This document shows, piece by piece, positions 43,561 through 52,804 of a stretch of 64,000 nt of DNA (position 1 is its first letter; each line of letters begins with the position of its first letter). This stretch comes from Bacteroidales bacterium. Its GTDB lineage: Bacteria > Bacteroidota > Bacteroidia > Bacteroidales > Tenuifilaceae. The notes under the pieces are model-generated. The model saw only the letters and a list, made by a program, of their open reading frames with translations, did not search any database and was not told where the DNA came from. Made by a program: the position numbers and the translations under genes. The stretch lies in assembly GCA_028708425.1 (NCBI GenBank), contig JAQVYY010000002.1, forward strand, positions 104,626 through 168,625, given 5' to 3'.

Positions 43561-43863
43561 ATGAGTAGATTAACAAATATACACCCAGGTGAGATTTTAT
43601 TTGAGGAGTTTTTAAATCCGCTTGAGATAACAGCATACAGATTATCTAAAGACATAGATATTCCGCAGTCAAGGATTTCTCAAATTATTAAAGGGAAAAG
43701 AAGGGTTACTGCTGATACAGCACTCAGATTAGCATCATACTTTGGGACAACTGCTAAATTTTGGCTTGGATTACAGGATGATTACGATATTGAGGAAGAG
43801 CGTGAAAGTAAAAAGGAAATACTAATTAGAATAAAGAAAAAATCACCTCTACATACTATATAG
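43561..43863 (+). CDS. higA: HigA-like antitoxin (XRE-family DNA-binding)
   Basis: 100 residues. The helix-turn-helix (about 20-60) includes AYRLSKDIDIPQSRISQIIKG, followed by TADTALRLASYFGTTAKFWLGLQDDYD, the classic HigA block. N-terminal IHPGEILFEEFLNPLEIT is also typical. It neutralises HigB and probably represses the promoter. An AGGAGG Shine-Dalgarno (43548-43553) precedes the ATG, which is unusual for these genes and may favour strong antitoxin translation or point to foreign origin. The C-terminal KKSPLHTI tail is basic. Confidence 0.92.
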   Translation: MSRLTNIHPGEILFEEFLNPLEITAYRLSKDIDIPQSRISQIIKGKRRVTADTALRLASYFGTTAKFWLGLQDDYDIEEERESKKEILIRIKKKSPLHTI

Positions 43864-43986
43864 GTATTGGCGGGGGTGGGTATGATAACCTGAAATGTTT
43901 GTGTTTATATTAAGGTTTAAACGGTGGAAAATGGCGAGGTTTCCAAAACGTGACCGACCACATTGCCAGCCGCTACGCTTTAGAAT

Positions 43987-44135
43987 TTAACCCGTATTAT
44001 TCATCAAATTTGTTAAAGATGAATGCATATACGGGTTATCCCGACCTAGTTGAGACCAATTTTGGGCAACTAGATTGTTTGTTAACCTTAGTCGCTGTCG
44101 GAGACAGTAATTATTCAGATGAATAATTGGGGTTA
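43987..44135 (+). repeat. Interspersed repeat, copy 11 (long form, 149 bp)
   Basis: Full copy: TTAACCCGTATTATTCATC left hairpin with the compensating ATACGGGTT arm, ACCAATTTTGGGC centre, TTAGTCGCTGTCGGAGACAG, right hairpin ATTATTCagatGAATAATTGGGGTTA. Confidence 0.93.
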
Positions 44136-44169
44136 GTAAACTAGTTTTTACGCTTAAAATACTCTAAAT

Positions 44170-45450
44170 ATGAAAACTAAAAAGACAAACAGGTGGTTTA
44201 TAGCCATTATGGGAACAATTTTGCAGGTTGTTCTGGGTACGGTTTACGCATGGAGTTTTTTTCAAAAACCCATTGTTACAACCTTTGGTTGGACCAACGT
44301 GCAAACAATGTGGATTTTTAGTCTTGCCATCGTTTTTCTGGGCTTATCTGCCGCTTGGGGTGGCGTTAATTTAGCCAAGTTTGGCCCCCGAAAACTAGCC
44401 ACAACCGGTGCAATACTGTATGGTGTGGGCTACTTCATAGGCGCATTTGCCATGTCAATCCAAAGTCTACCATTATTCTACATAGGTTTTGGAGTTGTAG
44501 GCGGTATAGGTTTAGGACTGGGATACGTTACCCCAGTTGCCACTGCAGCAAAATGGTTTCCCGATAAAAAGGGTTTTGTAACGGGCATGGTGGTTATGGG
44601 TTTTGGTTTTGGTGCCCTCTTTATGTCTAAAGTGATTGCTCCCGCTTTAATGAATATTACTGGCGAAAATTTAGTGCAGGTATTTGCGTATGCTGGTATT
44701 ATTCTGCTTGTAATTGGTGTTGCTGCAGGTTATAGCATGGTGAACCCACCAGCGGATTTTGTTCCCAAAGGGTACACACCTCCCCAAAAAAGTGCTGCTA
44801 GTCAAGGGCAGGAGGACAGCCTTACGGTGAAACAGAGTCTGCTATCATCAAAGTTCTTTGGAATGTGGCTTGTGTTTTTCCTAAATATTTCGGCTGGTAT
44901 TATGTTTATCGGGTTGCAGTCGCCCATGCTTCAGGATTTACTCCGCATTAAGGATGCCTCATTATCAACCGAAGCCTTGGCTGTTATGGGGGCTACCCTA
45001 ATTGCCATTAGCTCATTGTTTAACGGTGTGGGGCGTTTTTTTTGGGGTGCATTATCCGATAAAATTGGCCGTATCCAGGCCTTCCGACTAATCTTAGGAA
45101 CTCAATTTCTTGTTTTTATTGCCCTAATATATATAGGTAACCCATGGCTTTTTGGCATTATGGTTTGCTACGTATTGCTATGCTATGGTGGTGGTTTTGG
45201 TACCATGCCATCGTATGTTTTAGATGTTTATCATGCTAAGCTTATGCCTGTTGTTTACGGTGTTATCCTCACAGCATGGTCACTTGGGGGTATTGTTGGT
45301 CCGCAGGTTGCCGCTTTTATTAGAGATTTTTTTGTTGATACACCAGAAATGATTGGGGCTAGAACCTATTTGGCCGGGGCAATACTATTAGCACTAGGGT
45401 TTATTGTAACCCTAACATTATCAAACAAATCGATAACTGAGGGTAAGTAG
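44170..45450 (+). CDS. OFA-family MFS transporter (oxalate/formate antiporter-like)
   Basis: 426 residues with 12 predicted helices; inner membrane. The start (RWFIAIMGTILQVVLGTVYAWSFFQKPI), the ATAAKWFPDKKGFVTGMVVMGFGFGAL loop between helices 4 and 5, and GVGRFFWGALSDKIGR in the second half are typical of the OFA family. Members exchange or import small carboxylates such as oxalate/formate; many are uncharacterised, so the substrate is open. It is a single gene flanked by a repeat copy upstream and a small hairpin at the stop. Confidence 0.9.
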   Translation: MKTKKTNRWFIAIMGTILQVVLGTVYAWSFFQKPIVTTFGWTNVQTMWIFSLAIVFLGLSAAWGGVNLAKFGPRKLATTGAILYGVGYFIGAFAMSIQSLPLFYIGFGVVGGIGLGLGYVTPVATAAKWFPDKKGFVTGMVVMGFGFGALFMSKVIAPALMNITGENLVQVFAYAGIILLVIGVAAGYSMVNPPADFVPKGYTPPQKSAASQGQEDSLTVKQSLLSSKFFGMWLVFFLNISAGIMFIGLQSPMLQDLLRIKDASLSTEALAVMGATLIAISSLFNGVGRFFWGALSDKIGRIQAFRLILGTQFLVFIALIYIGNPWLFGIMVCYVLLCYGGGFGTMPSYVLDVYHAKLMPVVYGVILTAWSLGGIVGPQVAAFIRDFFVDTPEMIGARTYLAGAILLALGFIVTLTLSNKSITEGK

Positions 45451-45468
45451 AAATAGACGTATTTCTAC
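45447..45468 (+). terminator. Hairpin overlapping the MFS stop codon
   Basis: GTAGAAAT, loop AGACGT, ATTTCTAC: perfect 8-base stem whose left arm contains the TAG stop; followed only by a short A/T-rich run. Confidence 0.35.
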
Positions 45469-45523
45469 ATTTATTACTATCTTGCCTACAATTTTAGGAT
45501 ATAATTAGTAAAAACAAACCGAT

Positions 45524-46867
45524 ATGGGCGCATTTCATGCATACGATATACGAGGTGTATATAACAAAGATTTCAATAAGGAGGATGCCTACAAGATAGG
45601 GTACCATCTGGTTAAAGTTTTAAATACCAACAAGGTATTGGTTGGTCGTGATGTGAGGGTTTCGTCCGACGAAATTTTCGAATATTTGGCAAAGGGCATA
45701 ACCCATGCCGGTGCCGATGTGTACGATGTAGGGTTGTCTACAACTCCCATGGTTTACTACTCAACTGCCAAATATAATTTTAGTGCTTCGGTTCAAATTA
45801 CTGCTTCGCACAATGGCCGTGAGTATAACGGCATGAAAGTATCGCGTCAGGATGCGTTGCCTGTGGGGTACGACACTGGACTTAGCGAGGTGCAGCAGCG
45901 TATGAATACCGAACCCATTGAGATTGCAAACAAAATTGGCGAAATAAAATCGCTCAACGTTAAGGATGATTATACCTCTTTCTTAAAGGGGTACCTTTCC
46001 GATTTTAGCAATTTGAAAGTCGCAATTGACTGCTCAAACGGAATGGCGGGGTTTTTAATTAAGGATGTTTTAGGCGATAGCCCGCACTATCTTTACGATG
46101 AGCTTGATGGTACATTCCCTAACCACGATCCAAACCCTTTAATTCCCGAAAATATTGTCGACCTTCAAAATTTGGTTAAGACCAAGGGGTGCGATATTGG
46201 GGTTATTTTCGATGGCGATGCCGATAGGGTGATGTTTGTTGATGAGAACGGGCGATTCATTTCGCCCGATATCATGATTGCCGTTCTTGGTCACTATTTT
46301 CTTGAACGAAAAGGTCTTAAAGGGCCCGTTTTACAGGATATTCGAACATCAAAAGCGGTGGGCGAGTATCTTGTACCAATGGGAGCACAGATGCATACTT
46401 GGCGTGTTGGTCGTGCCTTTGCAGCCCTTAAACTGCGTGAAATTGATGGTGCTTTTGGTGGCGAGCTGGCTGGTCATTATTACTTTAAAGATTTTTACTA
46501 TTCAGACTCGGGCCTTTTGGCTAGTCTAATAATTCTCGATGTGGTGGCTAGCTTTAAACGAAAAGGGGTGTCTCTTTCGAGCCTTATTTCTCGCATAGAA
46601 ACGTATGCTAATTCAGGCGAAATTAATTTCCGAATAGAGAATAAGAAGGGTGCAATGGATGCTGTGCGCGATCATTTTACCTCTATCGAAAAGCCAACCG
46701 CATCGTTCGATTTTGACGGCTATCGCGTAGAATTTTCCGATTGGTGGTTTAATATTCGCCCATCCAATACCGAGCCATACCTCAGGTTTATTGCCGAGGC
46801 TAAAACAACCGAGCTTCTTAATGAAAAGGTTGATAAGGTGAAACGGATAGTAGAAAGTTTAACCTAA
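45524..46867 (+). CDS. Phosphomannomutase/phosphoglucomutase (alpha-D-phosphohexomutase)
   Basis: 447 residues, four-domain family, normal length. The phosphoserine is Ser95 in ITASHNG (here ASHNGREYNG rather than the commoner ASHNPxxYNG), the Mg2+ loop is FDGDADRVMF, the sugar-binding loop GGELAGHYYF and the phosphate-binding loop RPSNTEPYLR. It interconverts hexose 1- and 6-phosphates in the cytoplasm, feeding nucleotide-sugar and surface-glycan synthesis. Specificity (mannose, glucose or both) is not decided by sequence alone. It is a single gene; a repeat copy starts 71 bases later. Confidence 0.93.
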   Translation: MGAFHAYDIRGVYNKDFNKEDAYKIGYHLVKVLNTNKVLVGRDVRVSSDEIFEYLAKGITHAGADVYDVGLSTTPMVYYSTAKYNFSASVQITASHNGREYNGMKVSRQDALPVGYDTGLSEVQQRMNTEPIEIANKIGEIKSLNVKDDYTSFLKGYLSDFSNLKVAIDCSNGMAGFLIKDVLGDSPHYLYDELDGTFPNHDPNPLIPENIVDLQNLVKTKGCDIGVIFDGDADRVMFVDENGRFISPDIMIAVLGHYFLERKGLKGPVLQDIRTSKAVGEYLVPMGAQMHTWRVGRAFAALKLREIDGAFGGELAGHYYFKDFYYSDSGLLASLIILDVVASFKRKGVSLSSLISRIETYANSGEINFRIENKKGAMDAVRDHFTSIEKPTASFDFDGYRVEFSDWWFNIRPSNTEPYLRFIAEAKTTELLNEKVDKVKRIVESLT

Positions 46868-46937
46868 TTTTTGCTGTACAGCTATTTTGCTTTTAGTGCT
46901 AGTTTTTTTAACGCTCTACTTCTAGCAAGTGCCCTTT

Positions 46938-47086
46938 TTAACCCGCATTATTCATCAAATTTGTTAAAGATGAAAGCAAATGCGGGTTACCCCGACTTAG
47001 TTGAACCCAATTTTGGGCAGCAAAATTGGTTGTGAAACTTAGTCGCTGTCGGAGACAGCAATTATTCGGATGAATAATTGGGGTTA
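46938..47086 (+). repeat. Interspersed repeat, copy 12 (long form, 149 bp)
   Basis: Best full copy: TTAACCCGCATTATTCATC, left hairpin, AACCCAATTTTGGGC, TTAGTCGCTGTCGGAGACAG, right hairpin ending GGGGTTA. The minus-strand ORF from 47531 reads through all of it and stops in the left TTAA. Confidence 0.95.
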
Positions 47087-47531
47087 GCTCATCGTCGTTG
47101 TTTATTTGGGTTACTATTGACCTTGAAATTGCTTTTTTGGGCATTTCAACAAGTACGTAAACGGTATGTATGCCTTTACTTTCGGAAGTGTATTTTTGTA
47201 CCGTTCGCACATCCTCAAGGTTTGCAGTTACCGATTTGCGAATTACCTTTACTTGTGGTTTTAGCCCCGATTTCCTATTTAAAGCGTTAGCTAAGCGTGT
47301 GGTCTCAGTTGTTACCTCTGGTTCAACCTGTTTTGCTAGGTTAACATGTGCATCGAGTAGTGCTTTTTGTTGGGCAACGCTAATATTTGCTGACGACCCA
47401 ACGCCTGTGGCAACAAAAAACCCTCTTTTAGATGGTGGGTTGTTTATCCAGTCGGGTGTTTGGCTTCCCGCAACCCGACACATTAAAAGAAGAGGTGTAA
47501 GCACAATTATGACGAATATGATTCTTTTCAT
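46938..47531 (-). CDS. LPP20-like secreted protein with a repeat-encoded C-terminal tail
   Basis: 197 residues. Residues 1 to about 23 form a signal peptide (MKRIIFVIIVLTPLLLMCRVAGS). Residues 26-145 resemble the LPP20 family of small envelope proteins: PDWINNPPSKRGFFVATGVGSSANISVAQQKALLDA, ending VYVLVEMPKKAI. Residues about 149-197 (from [10 protein letters not shown] onwards) are encoded inside repeat copy 12, which also provides the stop. That tail is therefore an accident of insertion, and the original C terminus may be lost. The function of the family is unknown. It diverges from the secreted unknown protein at 47668. Confidence 0.7.
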   Translation of the reverse strand: MKRIIFVIIVLTPLLLMCRVAGSQTPDWINNPPSKRGFFVATGVGSSANISVAQQKALLDAHVNLAKQVEPEVTTETTRLANALNRKSGLKPQVKVIRKSVTANLEDVRTVQKYTSESKGIHTVYVLVEMPKKAISRSIVTQINNDDELTPIIHPNNCCLRQRLSFTTNFAAQNWVQLSRGNPHLLSSLTNLMNNAG

Positions 47532-47601
47532 GGTAGAAAAGTTTTTTGGTTTTCATATGGATATTTACATATTTCGTGCCAACTTGTAATCGCATTGTCA
47601 T

Positions 47602-47634
47602 TTTGGTATAGCGATACTTATTTTGCTATTTTTG
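47602..47634 (+). promoter_or_regulatory. Promoter of the secreted protein gene at 47668
   Basis: TTTG (47602-47605), a 21-base spacer, then TATTTTTG (47627-47634), ending 33 bases before the ATG. Confidence 0.7.
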
Positions 47635-47667
47635 CGTTATTCAGGTAGATAAAATCATTAGTATTAA

Positions 47668-48423
47668 ATGTTTAGATTTATTGTAGTTTTTCTTTTTTTA
47701 GCTCCTACATTGGTCGCCTTGGGTCAGAATGAACCAATGTTTTCCGAATATTTATTGGATAATCCCATTGAGTCCTCGCAGTGGTTCGATAGTATTCTAG
47801 AGCTAGTTTATGTTGATGTTTTTGAGGAGCCCAATTCTACCCGAACGATTTGCCTGGAAAATGGGTATGCGCAGCATCAGTTTTCGGATGGCGCAAATTT
47901 AAGCCATAGGTATTGGGGTGCAACTCCCGTAAGTGTTGATGTGGTGTACACGAGGTATCCGTTTAACAGAGTCGACTGGCAAACAAACTATTTCATGTTG
48001 CTTGCCAACAGGCTAAAGGAGCTGTTTCAATTCGACCCAACTTTAAACTCCACAAGAATTAAATGGCGACTCGTTATGCAAACTAGCGGTAAAACTGGTG
48101 ACGAGGCAGAAAAACTTTTCCATGGTGTAGTCGTTAGCTATACGCCTCAGGTTCTATCTACCCTACCTGCAATTTCCTTAAATCCTATCAAGTTGCCTCA
48201 GGTTGAAACGAAACCTAGTCGTGTTTTAGTGGGTCAAGTAAATAAATCCACATTAAATAGTTCAGAATTAGAAGTGATTCTATATCCCGAAACGGTTTAT
48301 AATAGGGACATGAAGCAACAAATCCCTGAAAAGCAAGGGTATAAAAAAGAACCTCGTTGTTCAAAATTTACAACGCGAGCCCATAGGCCAAGGCGAGGTT
48401 TATGGGCGAGGCTTTTTCGTTAG
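47668..48423 (+). CDS. Secreted protein of unknown function
   Basis: 251 residues; family not recognised. Residues 1-19 form a signal peptide (FRFIVVFLFLAPTLVALGQ). The mature N-terminal half is compact with an alternating pattern (DSILELVYVDVFEEP, WGATPVSVDVVYTRYPF, TRIKWRLVMQTSGKTGDEAEKLFHGVVVSY), perhaps a small beta-rich domain. From about residue 165 it is low in structure (STLPAISLNPIKLPQVETKP) and it ends in a very basic tail (RAHRPRRGLWARLFR). It has its own promoter and diverges from the LPP20-like gene. Confidence 0.75.
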   Translation: MFRFIVVFLFLAPTLVALGQNEPMFSEYLLDNPIESSQWFDSILELVYVDVFEEPNSTRTICLENGYAQHQFSDGANLSHRYWGATPVSVDVVYTRYPFNRVDWQTNYFMLLANRLKELFQFDPTLNSTRIKWRLVMQTSGKTGDEAEKLFHGVVVSYTPQVLSTLPAISLNPIKLPQVETKPSRVLVGQVNKSTLNSSELEVILYPETVYNRDMKQQIPEKQGYKKEPRCSKFTTRAHRPRRGLWARLFR

Positions 48424-48424
48424 G

Positions 48425-48904
48425 TCAATTTTTTTTAAAATCGGCTATTTCAAGTTCAACGCCCTTTTCTTCAGCAAAACTTTTTACGTTGGTTTTTATA
48501 TCGATAACCTTAGCGTATGGGAGCCAACCAATGTGAATTTTTTTGCCTTTCCCCGACTTTTTAAAAAATATGATGTAAGTGGGACCAAGTTTTATTTTTG
48601 TTAGGGTTTCCCATATTATGATGTTAGGCATCTTCTTAAAAAAGCTGAATTGGTACTCAATGGCAAAATCGGTTCCAGCGAAAAAGAGTTTAGTTTTATA
48701 GCCAGCAAAGGCGAAGTAAAGAAATATCAAGGCGTATACTCCTAGTAAGATAAAAATCCACTCAGTGGTTTTGTTCTTGTTGTATAGCGCAGCAAATGAT
48801 ATGACTGAAACAACAATTAGGCTCACGGCCATAATTACAAGAAAACGTCTGAAACGTCCACCGGATTCTTTTGTTTGGCTTAGGTTTATTCTAAAGGGTT
48901 CCAT
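48425..48904 (-). CDS. Two-helix membrane protein with PH-like cytoplasmic domain, unknown
   Basis: 159 residues from the ATG at 48904; the ATG at 48970 is upstream of the predicted transcription start (about 48921). Two hydrophobic helices (about 21-41 FLVIMAVSLIVVSVISFAAL and 49-68 WIFILLGVYALIFLYFAFAG) are followed by a soluble domain with strands FAIEYQFSFFKKMPNIIIWE and TLTKIKLGPTYIIFFKKSGKGKKIHIGW, similar in look to bacterial PH-like YdbT/YcxB domains. No function is assigned. It converges with the gene at 47668, with one base between the stops. Confidence 0.75.
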   Translation of the reverse strand: MEPFRINLSQTKESGGRFRRFLVIMAVSLIVVSVISFAALYNKNKTTEWIFILLGVYALIFLYFAFAGYKTKLFFAGTDFAIEYQFSFFKKMPNIIIWETLTKIKLGPTYIIFFKKSGKGKKIHIGWLPYAKVIDIKTNVKSFAEEKGVELEIADFKKN

Positions 48905-48927
48905 AATTAAATCGATTTTTAGTATAC

Positions 48928-48958
48928 CAAAGATATATTTTTTTAGTTTATAGACAAC
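48928..48958 (-). promoter_or_regulatory. Promoter of the two-helix membrane protein gene
   Basis: Minus strand: GTTG (48958-48955), a 19-base spacer, then TATCTTTG (48935-48928). The predicted start near 48921 decides for the ATG at 48904. Confidence 0.65.
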
Positions 48959-48968
48959 ACGTATTGCC

Positions 48969-49005
48969 AAAAAAAAATGAAAAGCCCCTGACAGAGGGGC
49001 TTTTC
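48969..49005 (-). terminator. glyA terminator
   Basis: GAAAAGCCCCTCT and AGGGGCTTTTC stem on the minus strand followed by a run of nine Ts. Confidence 0.88.
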
Positions 49006-49031
49006 TATAGGTTTAAATAAAGGACTCATTA

Positions 49032-50312
49032 TTACCAAGCAAAAAGAGGGAGATCGCTCATGAGTTTATTTACTTTTGCTTTAACATCGTTAATAACCTT
49101 TTCGTTATCAATGTTAGATATAACCTCATCAATAAAATCAACAACTATTGGCATATGCTCTTCTTTTAATCCACGGGTGGTAATGGCAGGTGTACCCAAG
49201 CGAATACCAGAGGTTTGGAAAGGTGAACGCGAGTCGAATGGTACCATATTTTTGTTAATTGTAATGTCGGCAAGCTCAAGGACACTTTCTACCTTTCTGC
49301 CGGTTATTTCAGGAAACTTTGACCTCAGGTCAATTAGCATCGAGTGGTTATCTGTTCCGTTCGAAACAACTTTGTAACCCTTGTCCATAAAGGCTTTAGC
49401 CATTGTTGTGGCGTTCTTCTTTACCTGAACTTGGTACTCTTTATACTCGGGCTGCAATGCCTCGCCAAAAGCAACTGCTTTTGATGCGATAACATGCTGA
49501 AGTGGTCCACCTTGGGTACCTGGAAATACGCTGCTATTTATTATCTGCGACATTTTTTTAATTACTCCTTTGGGTGTTGTTTCTCCCCAAGGGTTGTCAA
49601 AATCCTTGCCTATAAGAATAATACCACCACGAGGTCCTCTAAGGGTTTTGTGAGTAGTTGATGTTACAATGTGTGCATATTTTACAGGGTTGTCAAGCAG
49701 TCCGGCTGCAATTAGTCCTGCGGGGTGTGCCATGTCAACCATAAATATTGCACCAATTTTATCTGCTATTTCACGCATGCGTTTATAGTCCCATTCGCGC
49801 GAGTATGCCGATGCGCCACCTACAAGTAGCTTAGGCTTATGCTCCATGGCTAATTGCTCCATTTCGTCATAATCAACGGTTTCTGTATCTTGCTTTACCT
49901 TGTACGAAATCGCATTGTACCACATTCCCGACATGTTTACAGGCGAGCCGTGCGATAGGTGTCCACCGTGCGATAGGTCGAATCCTAAAAAGGTGTCACC
50001 AGGCTTCATAACGGCCATAAAAACGGCCATGTTGGCTTGTGCTCCCGAGTGAGGCTGAACATTTGCATATTCAGCATCGAATAGCTCTTTTAGTCGGTCA
50101 ATAGCTAGCTGTTCTGTTTGGTCAACAATTTGGCAACCACCATAGTAACGCTTACCAGGGTAACCTTCAGCATATTTATTTGTTAGTACCGAGCCCATTG
50201 CCTCAAGAACTTGCTCGCTAACAAAGTTCTCAGATGCAATCAATTCAATTCCGCGCATCTGGCGTTCTTTTTCCTGTTTAATCAGGTTGAATATTGTATT
50301 ATCTCTTTGCAT
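49032..50312 (-). CDS. glyA: Serine hydroxymethyltransferase
   Basis: 426 residues. A PLP enzyme making glycine and 5,10-methylene-tetrahydrofolate from serine. The PLP lysine is Lys222 in [15 protein letters not shown]; also seen are [48 protein letters not shown] and [14 protein letters not shown]. Full length and all motifs are intact. It is a single-gene unit with a strong terminator. A long repeat copy lies just upstream of its start (50365-50514), and no clear promoter box is visible between them. Confidence 0.97.
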   Translation of the reverse strand: MQRDNTIFNLIKQEKERQMRGIELIASENFVSEQVLEAMGSVLTNKYAEGYPGKRYYGGCQIVDQTEQLAIDRLKELFDAEYANVQPHSGAQANMAVFMAVMKPGDTFLGFDLSHGGHLSHGSPVNMSGMWYNAISYKVKQDTETVDYDEMEQLAMEHKPKLLVGGASAYSREWDYKRMREIADKIGAIFMVDMAHPAGLIAAGLLDNPVKYAHIVTSTTHKTLRGPRGGIILIGKDFDNPWGETTPKGVIKKMSQIINSSVFPGTQGGPLQHVIASKAVAFGEALQPEYKEYQVQVKKNATTMAKAFMDKGYKVVSNGTDNHSMLIDLRSKFPEITGRKVESVLELADITINKNMVPFDSRSPFQTSGIRLGTPAITTRGLKEEHMPIVVDFIDEVISNIDNEKVINDVKAKVNKLMSDLPLFAW

Positions 50313-50364
50313 AATAAAATTTTTTTGTAAAAGTAATGGTTTTATTGCTGTTTAAAAACTATTC

Positions 50365-50514
50365 TTAACCCGTATTATTCATCAAATTTGTTAAAGATGA
50401 ATGCAAATGCGGGTTACCCCGACTTAGTTGAGCCCAATTTTGGGTAACAAAATTGGTTGTGAAACTTAGTCGCTGTCGGAGATAGCAATTATTCGAATGA
50501 GTAATTGGGGTTAA
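50365..50514 (+). repeat. Interspersed repeat, copy 13 (long form, 150 bp)
   Basis: Full copy in the spacer between glyA and the ClC gene, reading against both: TTAACCCGTATTATTCATC to GAGTAATTGGGGTTAA. Confidence 0.94.
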
Positions 50515-50595
50515 GCATACGAAAAATGTTGTCTTTATTTCTCTAGCTACACTCTTTCTTCAATTGCTTGTCCCTAGTTTCTCTTTGTTTTGTGT

Positions 50596-52374
50596 TTATT
50601 CATCAGAGAATTGGAGTAATACCTCTCGATAGGCTGAGAATATTTTTGATTTAGATACGAACCCAAAATACTTTCCGTTATCAATAACAGGTAAATTCCA
50701 TGCACCTGTCGATTCAAATTTATCCATAACCCGTTCCATGGGCTCGTTAGTTAATATGTATTCGGGTGCAGCAACCATAAGTTCTTTTACCAAGGTGGTT
50801 TCGTACTTTTCAGTTTCAAACATAAGTTCCCGAACATCATCGAGCTGCACAATACCTAGCATAGTATTTTCCGAATCAACCACAGGGAATATATTTCGTC
50901 GCGACGTGCTAATAGTTTTTACTAGCCTGCCTAGCGTATCGGTGGGATGAATAGTAACAAAATCTTTCTCAACAACATTCCCTAGCTTAAGCAGCGTAAG
51001 AACAGCCTTATCCTTATGGTGGGTAATAAGCTCGCCACGTGCAGCCAAGCGTTTAGTATAAATAGAGTGTGGTTCAAAGTACATAATTGTTATGTAAGCC
51101 ACTGTTGATGTAATCATCAAGGGTATAAACAGAGCATACCCACCGGTTAGTTCTGCTATTAAGAAAATTGCCGTTAAGGGGGCGTGCATAACCCCTGCCA
51201 TCATGCCTGCCATACCTACAAAGGCAAAATTACTTTCGTCTAAATTAGTTCCAACAACGTTGTTAAGCAATTTCGACATGAAGTAGCCTGCAACACCGCC
51301 CATGAATAGGGTGGGGGCAAATATTCCGCCAACACCTCCAGCACCGGTTGTGGCAGCCATAGCGTAAACCTTAAAAACTAGTAAAAGTGCAAGCGATATC
51401 AGTATTACCCATACGTTATCCTTGAAAGCGTAGAGCAGGCTGTTGTTTAGTATCGCTTTGGGGTTGCCATCGAGTAACGATTGGAGAGTGTTGAAACCCT
51501 CGCCATAAAGTGGGGGGAAAAGGAATATTAGCACGCCCAGCATTATGGCACCTATTAGTGCCCTTTTATATAGGTTGGTAATTTTAGCAAATTTGCTCTC
51601 AACCCACATTGCTTGACGAGTAAAAAAAAGCGATATGAATCCGCAAAAAATACCCAGCAGTATAAAAAATGGAATTTTATATAGGGTAAACTGTTCAACT
51701 ATTTCGAATGCAAAAGTAACTTCGCGGCCTAAAAAAAGGTACGATATGGTTGTTGCCGTTGCTGCTGATATAAGAAGTGGTACAATCGATACCATGGTTA
51801 GGTCGAGCATAAGTACTTCAAGGGTAAATACCAGCCCGGCTAGCGGTGCTTTAAAAATTGAGGCTATTGCACCCGCTGCCCCACAGCCAACCATTAGGGT
51901 AATGGTTTTTCGGTTTAACTTAAAAATTTGCGCAATATTCGATCCAATGGCGGCTCCTGTTAGAACTATGGGTGCCTCAGCACCTACCGAACCGCCAAAA
52001 CCTATGGTTACGGTACTCGACAGAATTGAGGTGTACGTGTTATGTCGCTTTATTTTACTTCCCCTTTTTGAAATGGAGTATAAAATTTGAGAAACCCCGT
52101 GCCCTATATCGTCCTTAACAAAGTATTTAATGTAAAGCACTGTAATAACAATGCCTATTCCAGGTAGCGCAAGGTATAAAAAGCCAAGTGTACCCTGATC
52201 CATAACACGTTCAATAATATTACGGGTAAAATGGATCGTATTCTTCAGAATAATTGCTGATAAACCACTTAAAACTCCAATTACTACACTCAAAATCAGA
52301 ACTAGGCGCTTCTGACCTAAGTGTTGTAAGGCTAGGATCCACGAATTAAGTTTTTTAATTACCTTGGCTTTCAT
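50596..52374 (-). CDS. ClC-family chloride channel/transporter with CBS pair
   Basis: 592 residues. The membrane core (about 20-430) has the two selectivity stretches GFGGSVGAEAPIVLTGAAIG (with the gating Glu in GAEAP, where the common form is GREGP) and GAGGVGGIFAPTLFMGG. The usual first GSGIP loop is replaced by GHGVSQ, seen in some bacterial ClCs. A tandem CBS domain pair (about 450-590) may sense adenine nucleotides. It moves chloride, either as a channel or in exchange with protons. It is a single gene; TAATTTTG (minus, 52438-52431) is a likely -7 element. Confidence 0.93.
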   Translation of the reverse strand: MKAKVIKKLNSWILALQHLGQKRLVLILSVVIGVLSGLSAIILKNTIHFTRNIIERVMDQGTLGFLYLALPGIGIVITVLYIKYFVKDDIGHGVSQILYSISKRGSKIKRHNTYTSILSSTVTIGFGGSVGAEAPIVLTGAAIGSNIAQIFKLNRKTITLMVGCGAAGAIASIFKAPLAGLVFTLEVLMLDLTMVSIVPLLISAATATTISYLFLGREVTFAFEIVEQFTLYKIPFFILLGIFCGFISLFFTRQAMWVESKFAKITNLYKRALIGAIMLGVLIFLFPPLYGEGFNTLQSLLDGNPKAILNNSLLYAFKDNVWVILISLALLLVFKVYAMAATTGAGGVGGIFAPTLFMGGVAGYFMSKLLNNVVGTNLDESNFAFVGMAGMMAGVMHAPLTAIFLIAELTGGYALFIPLMITSTVAYITIMYFEPHSIYTKRLAARGELITHHKDKAVLTLLKLGNVVEKDFVTIHPTDTLGRLVKTISTSRRNIFPVVDSENTMLGIVQLDDVRELMFETEKYETTLVKELMVAAPEYILTNEPMERVMDKFESTGAWNLPVIDNGKYFGFVSKSKIFSAYREVLLQFSDE

Positions 52375-52430
52375 TCAGCTTGATTTTAGCTATTCTATGC
52401 AAGTTTTTTGTTTTTGTGCTATCGGGCTTG

Positions 52431-52438
52431 CAAAATTA
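52431..52438 (-). promoter_or_regulatory. -7 element of the ClC gene
   Basis: TAATTTTG on the minus strand, 56 bases before the ATG; no well-spaced -33 box. Confidence 0.4.
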
Positions 52439-52546
52439 GTAAACCTAAGTATGCAAACCTAACACTTTATCTGTGAAAATGGTATTACCTAATTGTTGTG
52501 AAGCTTATTACATTCTTCAAAGTTGAGTTTAAATGGTATTATTTTT

Positions 52547-52634
52547 TTAACCCGCATTATTCATCAAATTTGTAAAAGATGAATGCGAATGCGGGTCGGA
52601 GACAGCAATTATTCGAATGAATAATTGGGGTTAA
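52547..52634 (+). repeat. Interspersed repeat, copy 14 (short form, 88 bp)
   Basis: Left hairpin ends GCGGG and joins directly to TCGGAGACAGCAATTATTC, showing exactly which central segment is missing from short forms. Confidence 0.93.
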
Positions 52635-52804
52635 ATCGTTATCGTAAATTGCTACAACCTGTCTCATCTTGCTAATGGTTAGCTTAACTTATAAATTTAT
52701 TCTTTGAAAGATTAGCAAAGATATAGTATTTTGGAAACTATTGCTAAAAGTAGACAGGCATGCAGCTAAGATACAAGGTTTAAAAGTTTTGCACTGTATA
52801 CCCA

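Noticed and set aside
44170..45450. Naming the MFS transporter an oxalate/formate antiporter outright
   Set aside because: The OFA family includes many members with other or unknown substrates, and no oxalate-degrading genes are nearby.
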